Below, piece after piece: positions 1 through 8,670 of a stretch of DNA of 64,000 bases. The stretch lies in NCBI RefSeq assembly GCF_965208485.1, contig NZ_OZ242344.1, positions 1,178,001 to 1,242,000 on the forward strand, read 5' to 3'. Below the pieces are notes generated by a model. The model had not been told where the DNA came from and did not search any database. It saw only the letters and a list, made by a program, of their open reading frames with translations. This DNA comes from Poriferisodalis sp965208485. GTDB lineage: Bacteria; Actinomycetota; Acidimicrobiia; Acidimicrobiales; Poriferisodalaceae. Position 1 is the first letter of the stretch; the number at the start of each line of letters is the position of its first letter. The position numbers and the translations under genes were made by a program.

Positions 1-891
1 CTGACTGCGATCCTCGAAGCTGGTCCTAGCGGCTTGCTGGGAAGGAGCGCCGCTGATCTGGCGATCGACTCTGGAATCTCAAACTCGCTTGCAGATCGCG
101 TGGCTGCTCTGGTGGACCGGGCGACGGCTCTCGCCTTCGAGCTCGAACGACTGGAACACTCCGGTGTGCAGACGCTCACTCCGTTCGATGAGCATTATCC
201 GAAGAGCTGGACGGAACGACTCGGACCCAAGGCCCCTCCCCTGCTGTACGCAGCAGGGCCGGCCGAGCTACTGGACACCGCAGGGCTCGGAGTCGTGGGC
301 AGCCGAGACGTGAGCCCGTCTGGAGCTGAGGTCGCAGCTGAGGCGGCCAAGTGCGCTTCTCGGCACAGCATTCCATTGGTGTCAGGCGGAGCCAGGGGCG
401 TAGATCAGCTCGCCATGAATTCGGCGTTCAACTTGGGGGGCACTGTCGTCGGACTGCTGGCGGACTCTCTGTCTCGCAAGCTCGCCAAGAGCGATGTCAG
501 AGCAGCGATCCACAGTGGACTAGCGCTCATGTGCACGCCCTACAACCCTGACGCTGGCTTCAGTGCCGGCAACGCCATGGGTCGCAACAAGCTCATTTAC
601 GCACTATCAACGCTCACGCTCGTGGTCGCGAGTGACGAGGGCAAGGGCGGCACCTGGACCGGCGCCACCGAGGCACTCGACCACAAGTTCGGCCGGGTCG
701 CCGTCTGGCGAGGATCGGGCGAGGGGCCAGGCAACGAAGCGCTGGAACGGCGCGGCGCGCTGCCCATCTCGGACCTCGACGACCTAGAGCGTCTCCTTGA
801 TGACGGCGATGCCGATACGACCCCCAACACGTCTCCGCTCACTTCCGAAACTGAACAGGGAGTCCTGTTCAGTATCGCTACCGCAGACTGA
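1..891 (+). CDS. DprA/Smf-like DNA-processing family protein, 5' end cut by window edge
   Basis: The frame is open from base 1, so the gene begins upstream; the TTG at 34 is only the first in-window start. The visible part carries a Rossmann-like nucleotide/ssDNA-binding fold of the DprA/Smf (SLOG) superfamily: 'LGVVGSRDVSPSG' followed by 'LVSGGARGVDQLAMNSA', the paired glycine-rich motifs of DprA, then a conserved 'GRNKLIYALS' stretch. DprA proteins bind single-stranded DNA and load RecA during transformation, but stand-alone relatives also occur in defence islands. The next gene is an Mrr-type endonuclease on the same strand, so a defence role is possible. The family call is solid; the role is inference. 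Confidence 0.75.
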   Translation: MTAILEAGPSGLLGRSAADLAIDSGISNSLADRVAALVDRATALAFELERLEHSGVQTLTPFDEHYPKSWTERLGPKAPPLLYAAGPAELLDTAGLGVVGSRDVSPSGAEVAAEAAKCASRHSIPLVSGGARGVDQLAMNSAFNLGGTVVGLLADSLSRKLAKSDVRAAIHSGLALMCTPYNPDAGFSAGNAMGRNKLIYALSTLTLVVASDEGKGGTWTGATEALDHKFGRVAVWRGSGEGPGNEALERRGALPISDLDDLERLLDDGDADTTPNTSPLTSETEQGVLFSIATAD

Positions 892-1041
892 GTCATCCAC
901 ATCAGCTAGCACCTAGCCCTGATTCGCCAACTGGCGAGGTCGCCACCCCCAACGCCAGCGCTGTCGCCGAACGCCTTGCCGTCGTGCCTGCCGCGCTGCC
1001 GGTCTCCAGAGAAACCTGAGGGCCAAGTCCACGGGCGGGGA

Positions 1042-1047
1042 TAGCTT
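1042..1047 (+). promoter_or_regulatory. Leaderless -10 box before the Mrr-type gene
   Basis: TAGCTT lies 6 nt before the ATG at 1054 and no Shine-Dalgarno sequence precedes that ATG. This matches the TAnnnT-to-start spacing of leaderless actinobacterial transcripts and supports the chosen start. Confidence 0.45.
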
Positions 1048-1053
1048 CACGCC

Positions 1054-1947
1054 ATGAGCCAATCGGAACTGCCGCGCGCTATCGACTTCATATTTCCTAC
1101 CCTCGAAGCGCTAAAGGAACTCGGGGGCTCGGCGCGACGAGGTGAAGTGATATCTGCTGTGGCAGAACGCGAAGGTCTCACGGATGAGCAACTCGAGGCT
1201 CGCTACGAAGCCAGTGGCGACCTGATTGCGGATGATCGGATCAGTTGGGCTCTGAGTGATCTCAAGAAGATGGGTGCTGTCGACAATTCCAGGCGCGGAG
1301 TCTGGGCAATCACAGAGGCTGGCCAGAGAATCGAGAGCCAATCCGAGATTGACACACAGCTGCGGGCCGTTCGAGCCGGGCTCGCGGCCCGCACAGCACC
1401 GCGACGGCACAACGAGCACGCTGACGCCGACGACAATCATGAACTGGACCTCGCCGAGGCCTCCGATCTGGACACCGGATGGCAAGCGACCCTGCTGCAG
1501 CGGCTGCTGGACATGTCGCCTGCTGGGTTCGAGCGCCTGATCCAGCGGCTGCTGCGTGAGGCCGGGTTTCGAGAAGTCGAAGTACTCGGACGAAGCGGCG
1601 ACGGAGGCCTTGACGGGGTCGGCGTCTACCGGCTGTCCCTGGTGTCGTTCCCGATCTACTTCCAGTGCAAGCGCTACAGCGGCTCCGTCCCACCAAGTGC
1701 CGTCCGAGACTTCCGTGGAGCCATGGCCGGCCGCGGCGAGAAGGGTCTCCTTGTGACCACAGGCACCTTCACCCGAAGCGCTCGCGACGAAGCGAGCAGG
1801 GACGGCGCCTCGCCAGTCCAGCTCATTAACGGCGAGGATCTCTGCGATCTTCTCAAGGAACACGAACTTGGCGTCGTGACCCGCATCCGTCAGATCGAGG
1901 ATGTCACAGTGGATGCCGAGTGGTTTGCCCGATTTGAGTCGGTCTAA
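1054..1947 (+). CDS. mrr: Mrr-type restriction endonuclease
   Basis: A 297-aa protein with the two-part Mrr layout. Residues about 5-95 form a winged-helix Mrr_N domain ('FIFPTLEALKELGGSARRGEV', 'ISWALSDLKKMGAVDNSRRGVW'). Residues about 150-275 form the Mrr_cat PD-(D/E)XK nuclease, with 'GFERLIQRLLREAGF', the acidic site in 'GDGGLDG' (Asp187) and 'YFQCKRY' (Gln204, Lys206). Mrr enzymes cut modified (methylated) foreign DNA without a cognate methyltransferase. All catalytic residues are present and length is normal. It stands alone between the DprA-like gene and the convergent TcmP gene. Confidence 0.9.
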   Translation: MSQSELPRAIDFIFPTLEALKELGGSARRGEVISAVAEREGLTDEQLEARYEASGDLIADDRISWALSDLKKMGAVDNSRRGVWAITEAGQRIESQSEIDTQLRAVRAGLAARTAPRRHNEHADADDNHELDLAEASDLDTGWQATLLQRLLDMSPAGFERLIQRLLREAGFREVEVLGRSGDGGLDGVGVYRLSLVSFPIYFQCKRYSGSVPPSAVRDFRGAMAGRGEKGLLVTTGTFTRSARDEASRDGASPVQLINGEDLCDLLKEHELGVVTRIRQIEDVTVDAEWFARFESV

Positions 1948-2020
1948 CTCTCGGACCCGCGAGTGAGCCAGCCACGCAGCCTCCCTTGGTTCTCGATCTA
2001 GACCAGCGACGGCTCGCCGC

Positions 2021-3058
2021 TCAGTCTCTCTCGATGCGATGCAAGAGCCAGTCCGGCAGCTCAGCCGAGCCACTCAATTCAGTCGTCTCCATGTAGACGG
2101 GTGCGGCCTCTTCCGCCAGTTCATCTGCACCGAACAGCGACTGCAATCCCGCTCGCTCGTCCCTCTCTCGTTGCCGCCGCTCTCGCAGTTCTGCTCGATA
2201 CTCCGCAGATTGCTCGCGAGCCTGCCGAAACACGGATGACATGATCCTGTCCCCTGCTGGATGGTCGGTCGCGAACACGAGCACATACACAGGAATGCCC
2301 TGTTCATTGCCCATCTCGATGGTCAGGGTCTTCCGGTATCCAAGTTCGCGCTCCAGCTTGAAGCGGAAGAGCGACAAGTAGAGATGTCTCGCCTCAGATG
2401 CAGTCAGGTCGTTGCTCTGGCGTCGGTCGTCGATCGCTCGCCAAGAATCTGCGCCAAAGAGCGACGTGATCTTCGCCGAGAGCCTGTCATCGACTCCCAT
2501 TGCGTTGTCCCAACCCGCCAGTCGCGGGATAGACGTGTGAGGCAGCAGGATCAGCATCTCGGCCTTGGTACGCGCACTTGAGTTCTTGAACTGGGCCAGC
2601 GCTCGCAGAGTGGGCCAGTCCACATCGAGACCGTCGGGGTCGACGAAGCAGAAAGTAGGAGCCCAGTCGAGACCATCGTCACTGAGCCCCGACAGACAAC
2701 CCGCAATCTCCTTGTTGCAGTCACCGTTGATGACATCGAATCGGTCGTCGTCGGGATACCGGTCGCGGAGCTGCTGCCTCAGACGATCGGCGTTGGGGCC
2801 CAATTCAAAGAAGCGCAAGCGAGTAAATCCCGGTTCTGTGTCCAGCGCGCGGACTGTTGAGCCAAAGAACTGACGGCCTTCGTCGTCTCGCCTGACGTTG
2901 TCCACGCTGCCGGCGAAGAGGTCCAGGTAGAGCGTCGCCTGCGCCCTGCGAGAGGCCCTCGTGAATTGTGGTAGGTAGCGCCCCAAGGCGTCCAGCTTGA
3001 CTTCGGTCCAGAAGCCCCAACTTCGGGGGCGCTCGCCGTTCTGCAAGGGTCTACGCAA
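2021..3058 (-). CDS. tcmP: Three-Cys-motif partner protein TcmP
   Basis: A 345-aa protein starting at TTG 3058, overlapping the end of the DUF5131 gene by 8 bp. The N-terminal 'FWTEVKLDALGRYLPQF' followed by 'LYLDLFAGS' (residues 43-51) and the later 'FCFVDPDGLDVDW' are hallmarks of the TcmP family, which has a Rossmann/methyltransferase-like core. TcmP is named for its constant pairing with a three-cysteine (Gp37/Gp68, DUF5131) protein, exactly the arrangement here. The biochemical role of the pair is not established. The pair follows hsdM on the same strand, which suggests nucleic-acid modification or defence. The last 60 residues are highly charged and probably a flexible tail. Confidence 0.82.
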   Translation of the reverse strand: MRRPLQNGERPRSWGFWTEVKLDALGRYLPQFTRASRRAQATLYLDLFAGSVDNVRRDDEGRQFFGSTVRALDTEPGFTRLRFFELGPNADRLRQQLRDRYPDDDRFDVINGDCNKEIAGCLSGLSDDGLDWAPTFCFVDPDGLDVDWPTLRALAQFKNSSARTKAEMLILLPHTSIPRLAGWDNAMGVDDRLSAKITSLFGADSWRAIDDRRQSNDLTASEARHLYLSLFRFKLERELGYRKTLTIEMGNEQGIPVYVLVFATDHPAGDRIMSSVFRQAREQSAEYRAELRERRQRERDERAGLQSLFGADELAEEAAPVYMETTELSGSAELPDWLLHRIERD

Positions 3059-3866
3059 TCCGCAGCTCTACGGCAGCCTCGCGCGACGGTCCAGGATCTT
3101 GCGAACCGATCGACCTCAGCGTGGAGTGGGCCGCTATCGGCATCGCGTCATGGAACTGCCCTTGAAGTTCGCGGCCGCGGGCCTTGGGGGTGCGACCGCC
3201 CCACTGCTTGAAGAAGAACTCGACATCTGCAGCAGCACACTGGTCCCTGAGATCCAGGACCCACTCCTCTTCGATGCGACGGGCACGCGGTCCGCTCTCG
3301 CCCCCAGCGATGAGCCAGTGAATCCCAGTTAGGTCGAGGTTTGGCAACCCCTTCAACAACGGTTCAGCGCTGATGAAGCGAACCGCGGCATCGACTGAGC
3401 GCAAATGTTCGATCCGAAAGGCGTAGCGCGGTGTCTCGACTGTGACACCCATCCACACGTTCGGAGGCCAGTCGAGATCGTCAGCCACCGACGCAAGCCG
3501 CTTCGAGCGCTTGGTGAGCACCTGATACGTGTGCTGCGGGGTGTCGGCCATCACGGCGAAAACCTTCTGAATGAAGTCCAGCGGCACCTCCGGATGGAAG
3601 AGATCGCTCATCGAGTTCACGAAGATCAAGCGGGGCCGGCGCCAGCGCCGGGGCCGATCGAGCAGGTCGTCGTGCAGGGTGAGGCCGAATCCCGGGCCGC
3701 TCAGCTTGGGATCGCCGTCGCGCTCGTACCGCGGATTGCCCATCGCCTTGAGACGTTTCGCGAGCGTCAGCGCGTAACAGTTATCGCAGCCGACCGATGT
3801 CCGGTCACAGCCCGTGGTGGGATTCCATGTCGCCTCGGTCCACTCGATTCCGGTGCGGTCGCTCAC
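3051..3866 (-). CDS. Phage Gp37/Gp68-like (DUF5131) three-Cys protein
   Basis: I place the start at GTG 3866 because an excellent Shine-Dalgarno (GGGAGGGG) lies 3 nt upstream; the frame stays open to 3950 but that part looks non-coding. The 271-aa product begins 'VSDRTGIEWTEATWNPTTGC', with cysteines 20, 27 and 30 forming the three-Cys motif (C-x6-C-x2-C-Y-A). It continues with 'IFVNSMSDLFHPEVP', 'YQVLTKRSKRL' and 'WLIAGGESGPRAR', all typical of DUF5131. The cluster suggests Fe-S or zinc binding and a radical-SAM-like barrel. It is coupled to tcmP, its usual partner. Function unknown. Confidence 0.82.
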   Translation of the reverse strand: MSDRTGIEWTEATWNPTTGCDRTSVGCDNCYALTLAKRLKAMGNPRYERDGDPKLSGPGFGLTLHDDLLDRPRRWRRPRLIFVNSMSDLFHPEVPLDFIQKVFAVMADTPQHTYQVLTKRSKRLASVADDLDWPPNVWMGVTVETPRYAFRIEHLRSVDAAVRFISAEPLLKGLPNLDLTGIHWLIAGGESGPRARRIEEEWVLDLRDQCAAADVEFFFKQWGGRTPKARGRELQGQFHDAMPIAAHSTLRSIGSQDPGPSREAAVELRIA

Positions 3867-4070
3867 GATCCCCTCCCTTCGGCAGATGGACGGTCGGACA
3901 AGTCGTCGACCTGTGCGTCGCCCAGAACAGCGACTCGTCGGCAAGTGCACGAGCTACAGAGTGCACAAGGTGTGTGACAAGAATCCCTGACGAGAGTACG
4001 CGGGTTCCGCTGTCGGCGACAGAGCGACCTCCGGCCGATCGCTGGCACGCGACTTGCTCGCCGCGGCAAC

Positions 4071-5510
4071 TCACTCGGATTCGGCCGTGCTTGCCAGGCT
4101 CTCGGCGAGGGCTTGGATCTCAGCGAGGGCGGCTTCGAGGTCTTCTGCGATCTCGGCCGCCAGCACATCTGGGGGAGGCAGATTGTCGGCGTCGGTGAGG
4201 CTTTCGTCGCGGAGCCAGAACAGGTCCAGGCTGACTTTGTCACGGGCGATCAGCTCGTCGTAGGCGTAGCGCTTGAACCGTTCGGACTCGGTGCGCTTGT
4301 GGCGGGCGTCGGCCCGGTAGCAGGCGACGAAGTCGTCGAGGTCGGCTCTTGTGAGCGGGTTCTGCTTGAGGGTGAAGTGTTTGTTGGTACGCAGGTCGTA
4401 CACCCACAGCTCGCGGGTCCACGGTATTTCGGCGCCCTCGCGGCGGCGGAAGAACAGCACGTTGGCCTTCACGCCCTGGGCGTAGAAGATCCCCGTCGGC
4501 AGCCGCAGCAAGGTGTGGACCTCGCAGTCGTGCAGCAGCCGGCGGCGGATCGTCTCGCCGGCACCGGCCTCGAAGAGCACGTTGTCGGGTACCACCACTG
4601 CCGCGTCCCCGCCGATCTTCAGCAGGCTCACGACATGCTGGACGAAGTTGAGCTGCTTGTTGCGGGTCGTCGCCCAGAAGTCCTCCCGCTCGTAGCTGTC
4701 CGATGACGACCGGCCGAACGGCGGATTGGTCAGCACCATGTCGAAGGGCCTGCCGGGAGAGTCCCGCAGGGCGTCGTCCACGACGATCGGCGAGTCGGAC
4801 TCGGGGCTCTCGATGCCGTGCAGCAGCATGTTCATGGCGCACAGACGGGCAGGCAGATCGGCGATCTCCCAGCCGGTGAACGCACCCGAGCGCAGATGTT
4901 CAACCTGGTCGGGTTCCAAGTGAGGGAACCGCTCGACGATCGACCGGTACGCGCCCAGGAAGAACCCGCCGGTGCCGCAGGCGGGATCGCAGATACGGTG
5001 GGAGGGTTCGGGCGCCATCACGTCGACGATGGCATTGATGAGCGCCCGGGGCGTGAAGTACTGGCCCGCTCCCCTGGCGCCCTCTTGGGCGGTCTTCTCG
5101 ATCAGGCCCTCGTACGCATCGCCTTTGAGATCGGCGTCGTAGCTCATCCACTCGTGCTGGTCGATGAACTCCTTGATGAGCTGCTCCAGCTTGGCCGGTG
5201 TCTGGATGCGGTTGCGGGCCTTACCGAAGACCACGCCGAGCATGTCCTCGCTGCTGCCCAGCGCCGACAGGCACTCGCTGTAGTGGGCTTCGAGCTCAGC
5301 ACCCGAACGGCTCAACAACGACTGCCAGTCGTGCTCGACAGGAACGATGCACTCGCCGCCCAGCATCACGTACTGCTCATCAGCCATCTTCAGAAACAGC
5401 AAGTACGTGAGCTGCTCCAGGTAATCGCCGTAGGACAAGCCGTCATCGCGCAGCACATCGCAGAAGTCCCACAACTTCTGCACCATCGCCTTCGGGTCCT
5501 GCGCAGGCAC
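4071..5510 (-). CDS. hsdM: Type I restriction-modification DNA methyltransferase subunit
   Basis: A 479-aa N6-adenine methyltransferase of the HsdM family, starting at GTG 5510. Residues about 1-140 are the helical HsdM N-terminal domain, 'GQYFTPRALINAIVD' follows, then the SAM-binding motif I 'DPACGTGG' (175-182) and catalytic motif IV 'NPPF' (262-265). HsdM pairs with HsdS to methylate, and with HsdR to restrict, a bipartite site. The only hsdS and hsdR in the window lie about 14 kb upstream on the same strand (19557-23692), so the operon appears split by insertions. DUF5131 and tcmP follow about 200 bp downstream. Confidence 0.93.
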   Translation of the reverse strand: MPAQDPKAMVQKLWDFCDVLRDDGLSYGDYLEQLTYLLFLKMADEQYVMLGGECIVPVEHDWQSLLSRSGAELEAHYSECLSALGSSEDMLGVVFGKARNRIQTPAKLEQLIKEFIDQHEWMSYDADLKGDAYEGLIEKTAQEGARGAGQYFTPRALINAIVDVMAPEPSHRICDPACGTGGFFLGAYRSIVERFPHLEPDQVEHLRSGAFTGWEIADLPARLCAMNMLLHGIESPESDSPIVVDDALRDSPGRPFDMVLTNPPFGRSSSDSYEREDFWATTRNKQLNFVQHVVSLLKIGGDAAVVVPDNVLFEAGAGETIRRRLLHDCEVHTLLRLPTGIFYAQGVKANVLFFRRREGAEIPWTRELWVYDLRTNKHFTLKQNPLTRADLDDFVACYRADARHKRTESERFKRYAYDELIARDKVSLDLFWLRDESLTDADNLPPPDVLAAEIAEDLEAALAEIQALAESLASTAESE

Positions 5511-5582
5511 CGGCTCACGCTACGCCACTCGCCGCGCAGTGCCGTGGTGCTTGCAGACCTGGACATGGGCTAGAACACCGCC

Positions 5583-5792
5583 ATGGCCGCAGCTGCGCTC
5601 GAGGACAAGTACCAGTTCAGAACCGAATGGTCCGAAGAGGATCAGGAATGGGTCGGTTTGTGCGGTGCCTTCCCGCTGTTGAGCTGGCTGGAACCCGACC
5701 GCGAAGCCGCCGAGACGGGCATCAGGTCAGTCGTCGCGGAAGCGATCGAGATCCTGAAGGCCGAAGGCCAGCCGCTGCCACCACCATCCTGA
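5583..5792 (+). CDS. HicB-like antitoxin-family protein, orphan
   Basis: A 69-aa protein with the compact HicB fold signature: 'YQFRTEWSEEDQEWVGLCGAFPLLSW', then a helix 'AAETGIRSVVAEAIEILKAEGQPLP'. HicB proteins neutralise the HicA mRNA interferase, but no HicA-like dsRNA-binding ORF lies on either side, so this copy is an orphan or belongs to the HicB-like group with no toxin partner. A possible leaderless -10 (TAGAAC, 5571-5576) sits 6 nt before the ATG. It is divergent from hsdM, and a hairpin element follows it 45 bp downstream. Confidence 0.7.
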   Translation: MAAAALEDKYQFRTEWSEEDQEWVGLCGAFPLLSWLEPDREAAETGIRSVVAEAIEILKAEGQPLPPPS

Positions 5793-5836
5793 CCGACAAA
5801 GGACCAGCCATCGAGGTTTGGGACGTGGGGTGCTAA

Positions 5837-5937
5837 GGGTCCGCCGCGTCTTAAGTCGCGTGATCCGCTCACGCATTTCCGCAGGTCAGAGACCTGCGCA
5901 TGGGGGAAAATCACGTGACTTGACTGATGGCGGACCC
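5837..5937. mobile_element. MITE-like hairpin element, family A copy 1
   Basis: A 101-bp non-coding element with inverted ends GGGTCCGCC / GGCGGACCC; the pairing extends imperfectly to about 28 bp. It is flanked by direct TAA on both sides (5834-5836 and 5938-5940), a likely 3-bp target duplication. In the middle is a perfect small hairpin, CGCAGGTC-AGA-GACCTGCG. A second copy with only two base differences lies at 49980-50080. No transposase with these ends is in the window. Confidence 0.85.
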
Positions 5938-6018
5938 TAATCCCTGCGGCGCACGCAGTCCCCGATGCAACAATGCGCCGAGTCACATCGAGGCGAGCGA
6001 GCGAATTCGAGGAGAGCC

Positions 6019-8070
6019 GTGACCCAGGCATCACGAATCGAGCCAGTGGAACCAAATGGTCCGTTCTATGACCAAGTCGTGGCACTCGGCGACGCCAACA
6101 GCGCAACGCTTGGGCACCTGCCCTACGCGGTGTTCGAGGAAGCGGCCGCGTCGGGCCGTCTCCTAGCCGCGGCGAGGGGCGGTGAAGTCGTCGGCTATGC
6201 GTTGTTCGCGTTGCGATCCCGGCGTCACGAGGTGTCGCTCACGCACCTCTGCGTCCGAGACAGCGAGCGAAGCAAGGGCACAGCGCGCAGCCTCGTCAAC
6301 GAGATCGTCCGAAGGCACGAAGCTCGCCGCGGTATTCGGCTGAAATGCAGGGTTGACTACCCCGCGCACCACATGTGGCCCCGGCTCGGATTCGAACAAT
6401 GGAGCCGACGTCCGGGACGCAGTCACGCCGGGCACGAACTTGCTACATGGTGGCGTCCAATCGCCGACTTGTCGCTGTTCGACTCGGTCGTGCAACTCCC
6501 CGAAGCGGAGACGGTCGACGACCGCTTGGTGGCGGCACTCGACACCAACATCGTTCTCGACTTGCGGGAGGGCCGAGACCGGGATGCCTCGCTCGGATTG
6601 CTGGCCGATTGGATGCTCGACCACGCCCGGCTCGTTGTCACTGCACAAGCGAGCAGTGAGCTTCGTTCAGACAAGGGCAATGCCGCGATAGCACCGCCCA
6701 GCATGGGACATCCCGAGTTCAGCGAGCTTCGGGCGAGCGAGGATGCCGTGGAGGAGTCGTTTGCGAAGCTGCGCGCCGACGACGAATTGTCAGCAAACCG
6801 TGACGGTGATCTGCGGATTGTCGCCGAATCCGCGGCGGGCGGGGCCACGCATCTGATCACTCGGGACGAAGCCCTGCTGAGATCAACGGAAGCTATTCAA
6901 CACCTCTGCGGGATAGCAGTGCTGCGACCAGCGGATTTTCTTCTGGCGATTCAAGCCGATTCCTCTGCTGCCTTCGAACCGCAGTTCATCAAGACGTCAG
7001 AGTTCGCCGTGCAGCGGTCCACCAGCGTGCCAACCGGCGACGTACTCGCTCGGTTCGCCAACCAGACGCAGAGCGAGCGCTCATGGGGTCTGCGCGAACA
7101 GCTCGCTGGGACCATCAGCCATCCCGAAGGCCGAATCGAGGAAGTCACAGCCGCTGGCACTCCGTGGGTGCTCGCTGCCCACTATCCCACCGAGGATTCG
7201 CTGCGCGTCAGAGCACTGCGCTCGCTCGGGGACCGGAGGGCCTACAGCTTGCTGCGTCAGCTCATTCATTCACTGCGACAACGCGCCGTTACTGCCGGGC
7301 TAACACGCGTCGAGGTCACCGACGATGTCACCCGAGGCGTCAGCCGGGCGCTGCTCGACGAGGGCTTCGTCGCCAGCGATGGATGCTGGAAAGCTGATGT
7401 CTCGCTACAGGTGATCGGGTGCGATGACCCACTCCCAACCGAATTCGGCTCGAAGAATGCATCGGGGAGCTCGTTACCGGTAGCGCTGATCAGCCGAGTC
7501 GAGCTGGAGCGCTGGCCATTCAAGCTCTTCACCGGCGCGGTGCCCTGTCATATCGTGCCCATTCAGCCCAGCTACGCCGAAACGCTGCTCGGGTATCAGG
7601 ACGCACAGTTGCGGCTCATCGAAACAGCCCCAGAAGCCGCGACAGCTAGGGAGAACGCGTACTACATGGCGCGGCGGCCGGGACTCCAGGCAGCTGCGCG
7701 TATCATCTGGTTGGTGACCGGGGGCGGGCCGAGCGCCGGGGTGCGGGCGATGTCATGGCTCGACGAGACTGATACCGGCGCCCCAGAGCGCCTGCACCGA
7801 AAGCACGCCCGCCGCGGCGTGTTCGACCGCGAGCAAGTGCGCGAGCGCGCCATCCCCGGCCCCGACGGCTCGCCTGCCGCCACTGTGCTGCTATTCAGCC
7901 GCACAGATGTCTTCAGCGAGACCGTCACAGCCGAGCGCGCCCGAGAACTGTGCCCCGACGAGATTTGGGAACAGGGCTTCCCCGTGACAGCGAGAACCGT
8001 GAGCGAACGCGCCGCCGAAGCGCTGTACCGCGAAGGCATGGGCCTGCCGCAGCCGGCGAACAATGGCTGA
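6019..8070 (+). CDS. GNAT acetyltransferase / PIN nuclease / second GNAT-like fusion protein
   Basis: The start is GTG 6019, with GAGGAG 5 nt upstream; the frame is open to 5965 but without support. The 683-aa product reads as three blocks. Residues about 1-150 are a GNAT N-acetyltransferase ('GEVVGYALFALRSRRHEVSLTH', 'GTARSLVNEIVRRHEARRG', 'PRLGFEQWSRRPG'). Residues about 170-310 are a PIN-like ribonuclease ('VAALDTNIVLDLREGRD', later 'GATHLITRDEALL'). The rest contains a second, degenerate acetyltransferase-like unit ('TRGVSRALLDEGFV') and a C-terminal part I cannot name. The ASCH gene downstream overlaps by 8 bp, so the two are translationally coupled. The set suggests an RNA- or tRNA-targeting toxin/defence unit; this is inference. 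Confidence 0.72.
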   Translation: MTQASRIEPVEPNGPFYDQVVALGDANSATLGHLPYAVFEEAAASGRLLAAARGGEVVGYALFALRSRRHEVSLTHLCVRDSERSKGTARSLVNEIVRRHEARRGIRLKCRVDYPAHHMWPRLGFEQWSRRPGRSHAGHELATWWRPIADLSLFDSVVQLPEAETVDDRLVAALDTNIVLDLREGRDRDASLGLLADWMLDHARLVVTAQASSELRSDKGNAAIAPPSMGHPEFSELRASEDAVEESFAKLRADDELSANRDGDLRIVAESAAGGATHLITRDEALLRSTEAIQHLCGIAVLRPADFLLAIQADSSAAFEPQFIKTSEFAVQRSTSVPTGDVLARFANQTQSERSWGLREQLAGTISHPEGRIEEVTAAGTPWVLAAHYPTEDSLRVRALRSLGDRRAYSLLRQLIHSLRQRAVTAGLTRVEVTDDVTRGVSRALLDEGFVASDGCWKADVSLQVIGCDDPLPTEFGSKNASGSSLPVALISRVELERWPFKLFTGAVPCHIVPIQPSYAETLLGYQDAQLRLIETAPEAATARENAYYMARRPGLQAAARIIWLVTGGGPSAGVRAMSWLDETDTGAPERLHRKHARRGVFDREQVRERAIPGPDGSPAATVLLFSRTDVFSETVTAERARELCPDEIWEQGFPVTARTVSERAAEALYREGMGLPQPANNG

Positions 8071-8506
8071 AGCCGGCCTCGACGCGACCCGAGCACTGGT
8101 GCTCTCGCTGAAGCCGAGATTCGCCGAAGCCATCCTCACCGGCGACAAGACCGTTGAGCTGCGCCGGATCATGCCGCGCATCACCATTCCCACACTCGCC
8201 CTGCTCTACGCAACAGGCCCCGAGTGCTCACTGGTCGGCACATGCGTCGTGCACAGCGTCGCACGGCTCCCCACCCACGAACTCTGGCGGTGCCACGGAA
8301 CCAAGACAGCACTCACCAAGCCCGAGTTCGATGCCTACCTCGCTGGCCGCGACAATGGCGTCGCCCTTTTTCTGGAGCAACCCGACAGGCTGCCCGCACC
8401 CGTCCCGTTGCACGCACTCCGCCGGGCCGAAAACTTCCGTCCGCCGCAGAGCCTCGCCTACGTCCGTCACGACCAACGTGAGCGCCTCGTCGCAGCCTTG
8501 CGGTAG
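8063..8506 (+). CDS. ASCH domain protein
   Basis: A 147-aa protein with a canonical ASCH (PUA-like, RNA-binding) start: 'ALVLSLKPRFAEAILTGDKTVELRR'. The family motif 'GxKxxExR' appears as 'GDKTVELR', and the downstream beta strands 'LALLYATGP' and 'LVGTCVV' fit the barrel. ASCH proteins bind nucleic acids or modified nucleosides and often sit beside acetyltransferases and toxins. Here the gene overlaps the GNAT-PIN gene by 8 bp, implying joint expression and probably a joint function. Confidence 0.8.
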   Translation: MAEAGLDATRALVLSLKPRFAEAILTGDKTVELRRIMPRITIPTLALLYATGPECSLVGTCVVHSVARLPTHELWRCHGTKTALTKPEFDAYLAGRDNGVALFLEQPDRLPAPVPLHALRRAENFRPPQSLAYVRHDQRERLVAALR

Positions 8507-8601
8507 TTGCCACCGGCACCCTCACCGGCCTTATCCACGCGCAAACGCGAAGAGCCGATAATCGGATGAGGGTCGAGAACGTGCAGCGCTAGCTTGACGC
8601 G

Positions 8602-8670
8602 ATGCCAGACGAAGCGTCTCGGCCGCGGATGCGGCGCGCATGGTCCAGCGGTCGAGCGTGCGGCCGATGA
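8602..8670 (+). CDS. Possible 22-aa leader peptide before the GHKL gene
   Basis: The -10-like TAGCTT (8590-8595) lies 6 nt before ATG 8602, the leaderless pattern seen elsewhere in the window. The ORF is Arg-rich and ends in TGA overlapping ATG 8667 (ATGA), so reading it could couple translation to the GHKL gene. It has no recognisable family and may be chance. Confidence 0.25.
   Translation: MPDEASRPRMRRAWSSGRACGR

Noticed and set aside
1111..2073. 320-aa minus-strand ORF across the Mrr gene
   Set aside because: Shadow of the Mrr frame; no recognisable domain.
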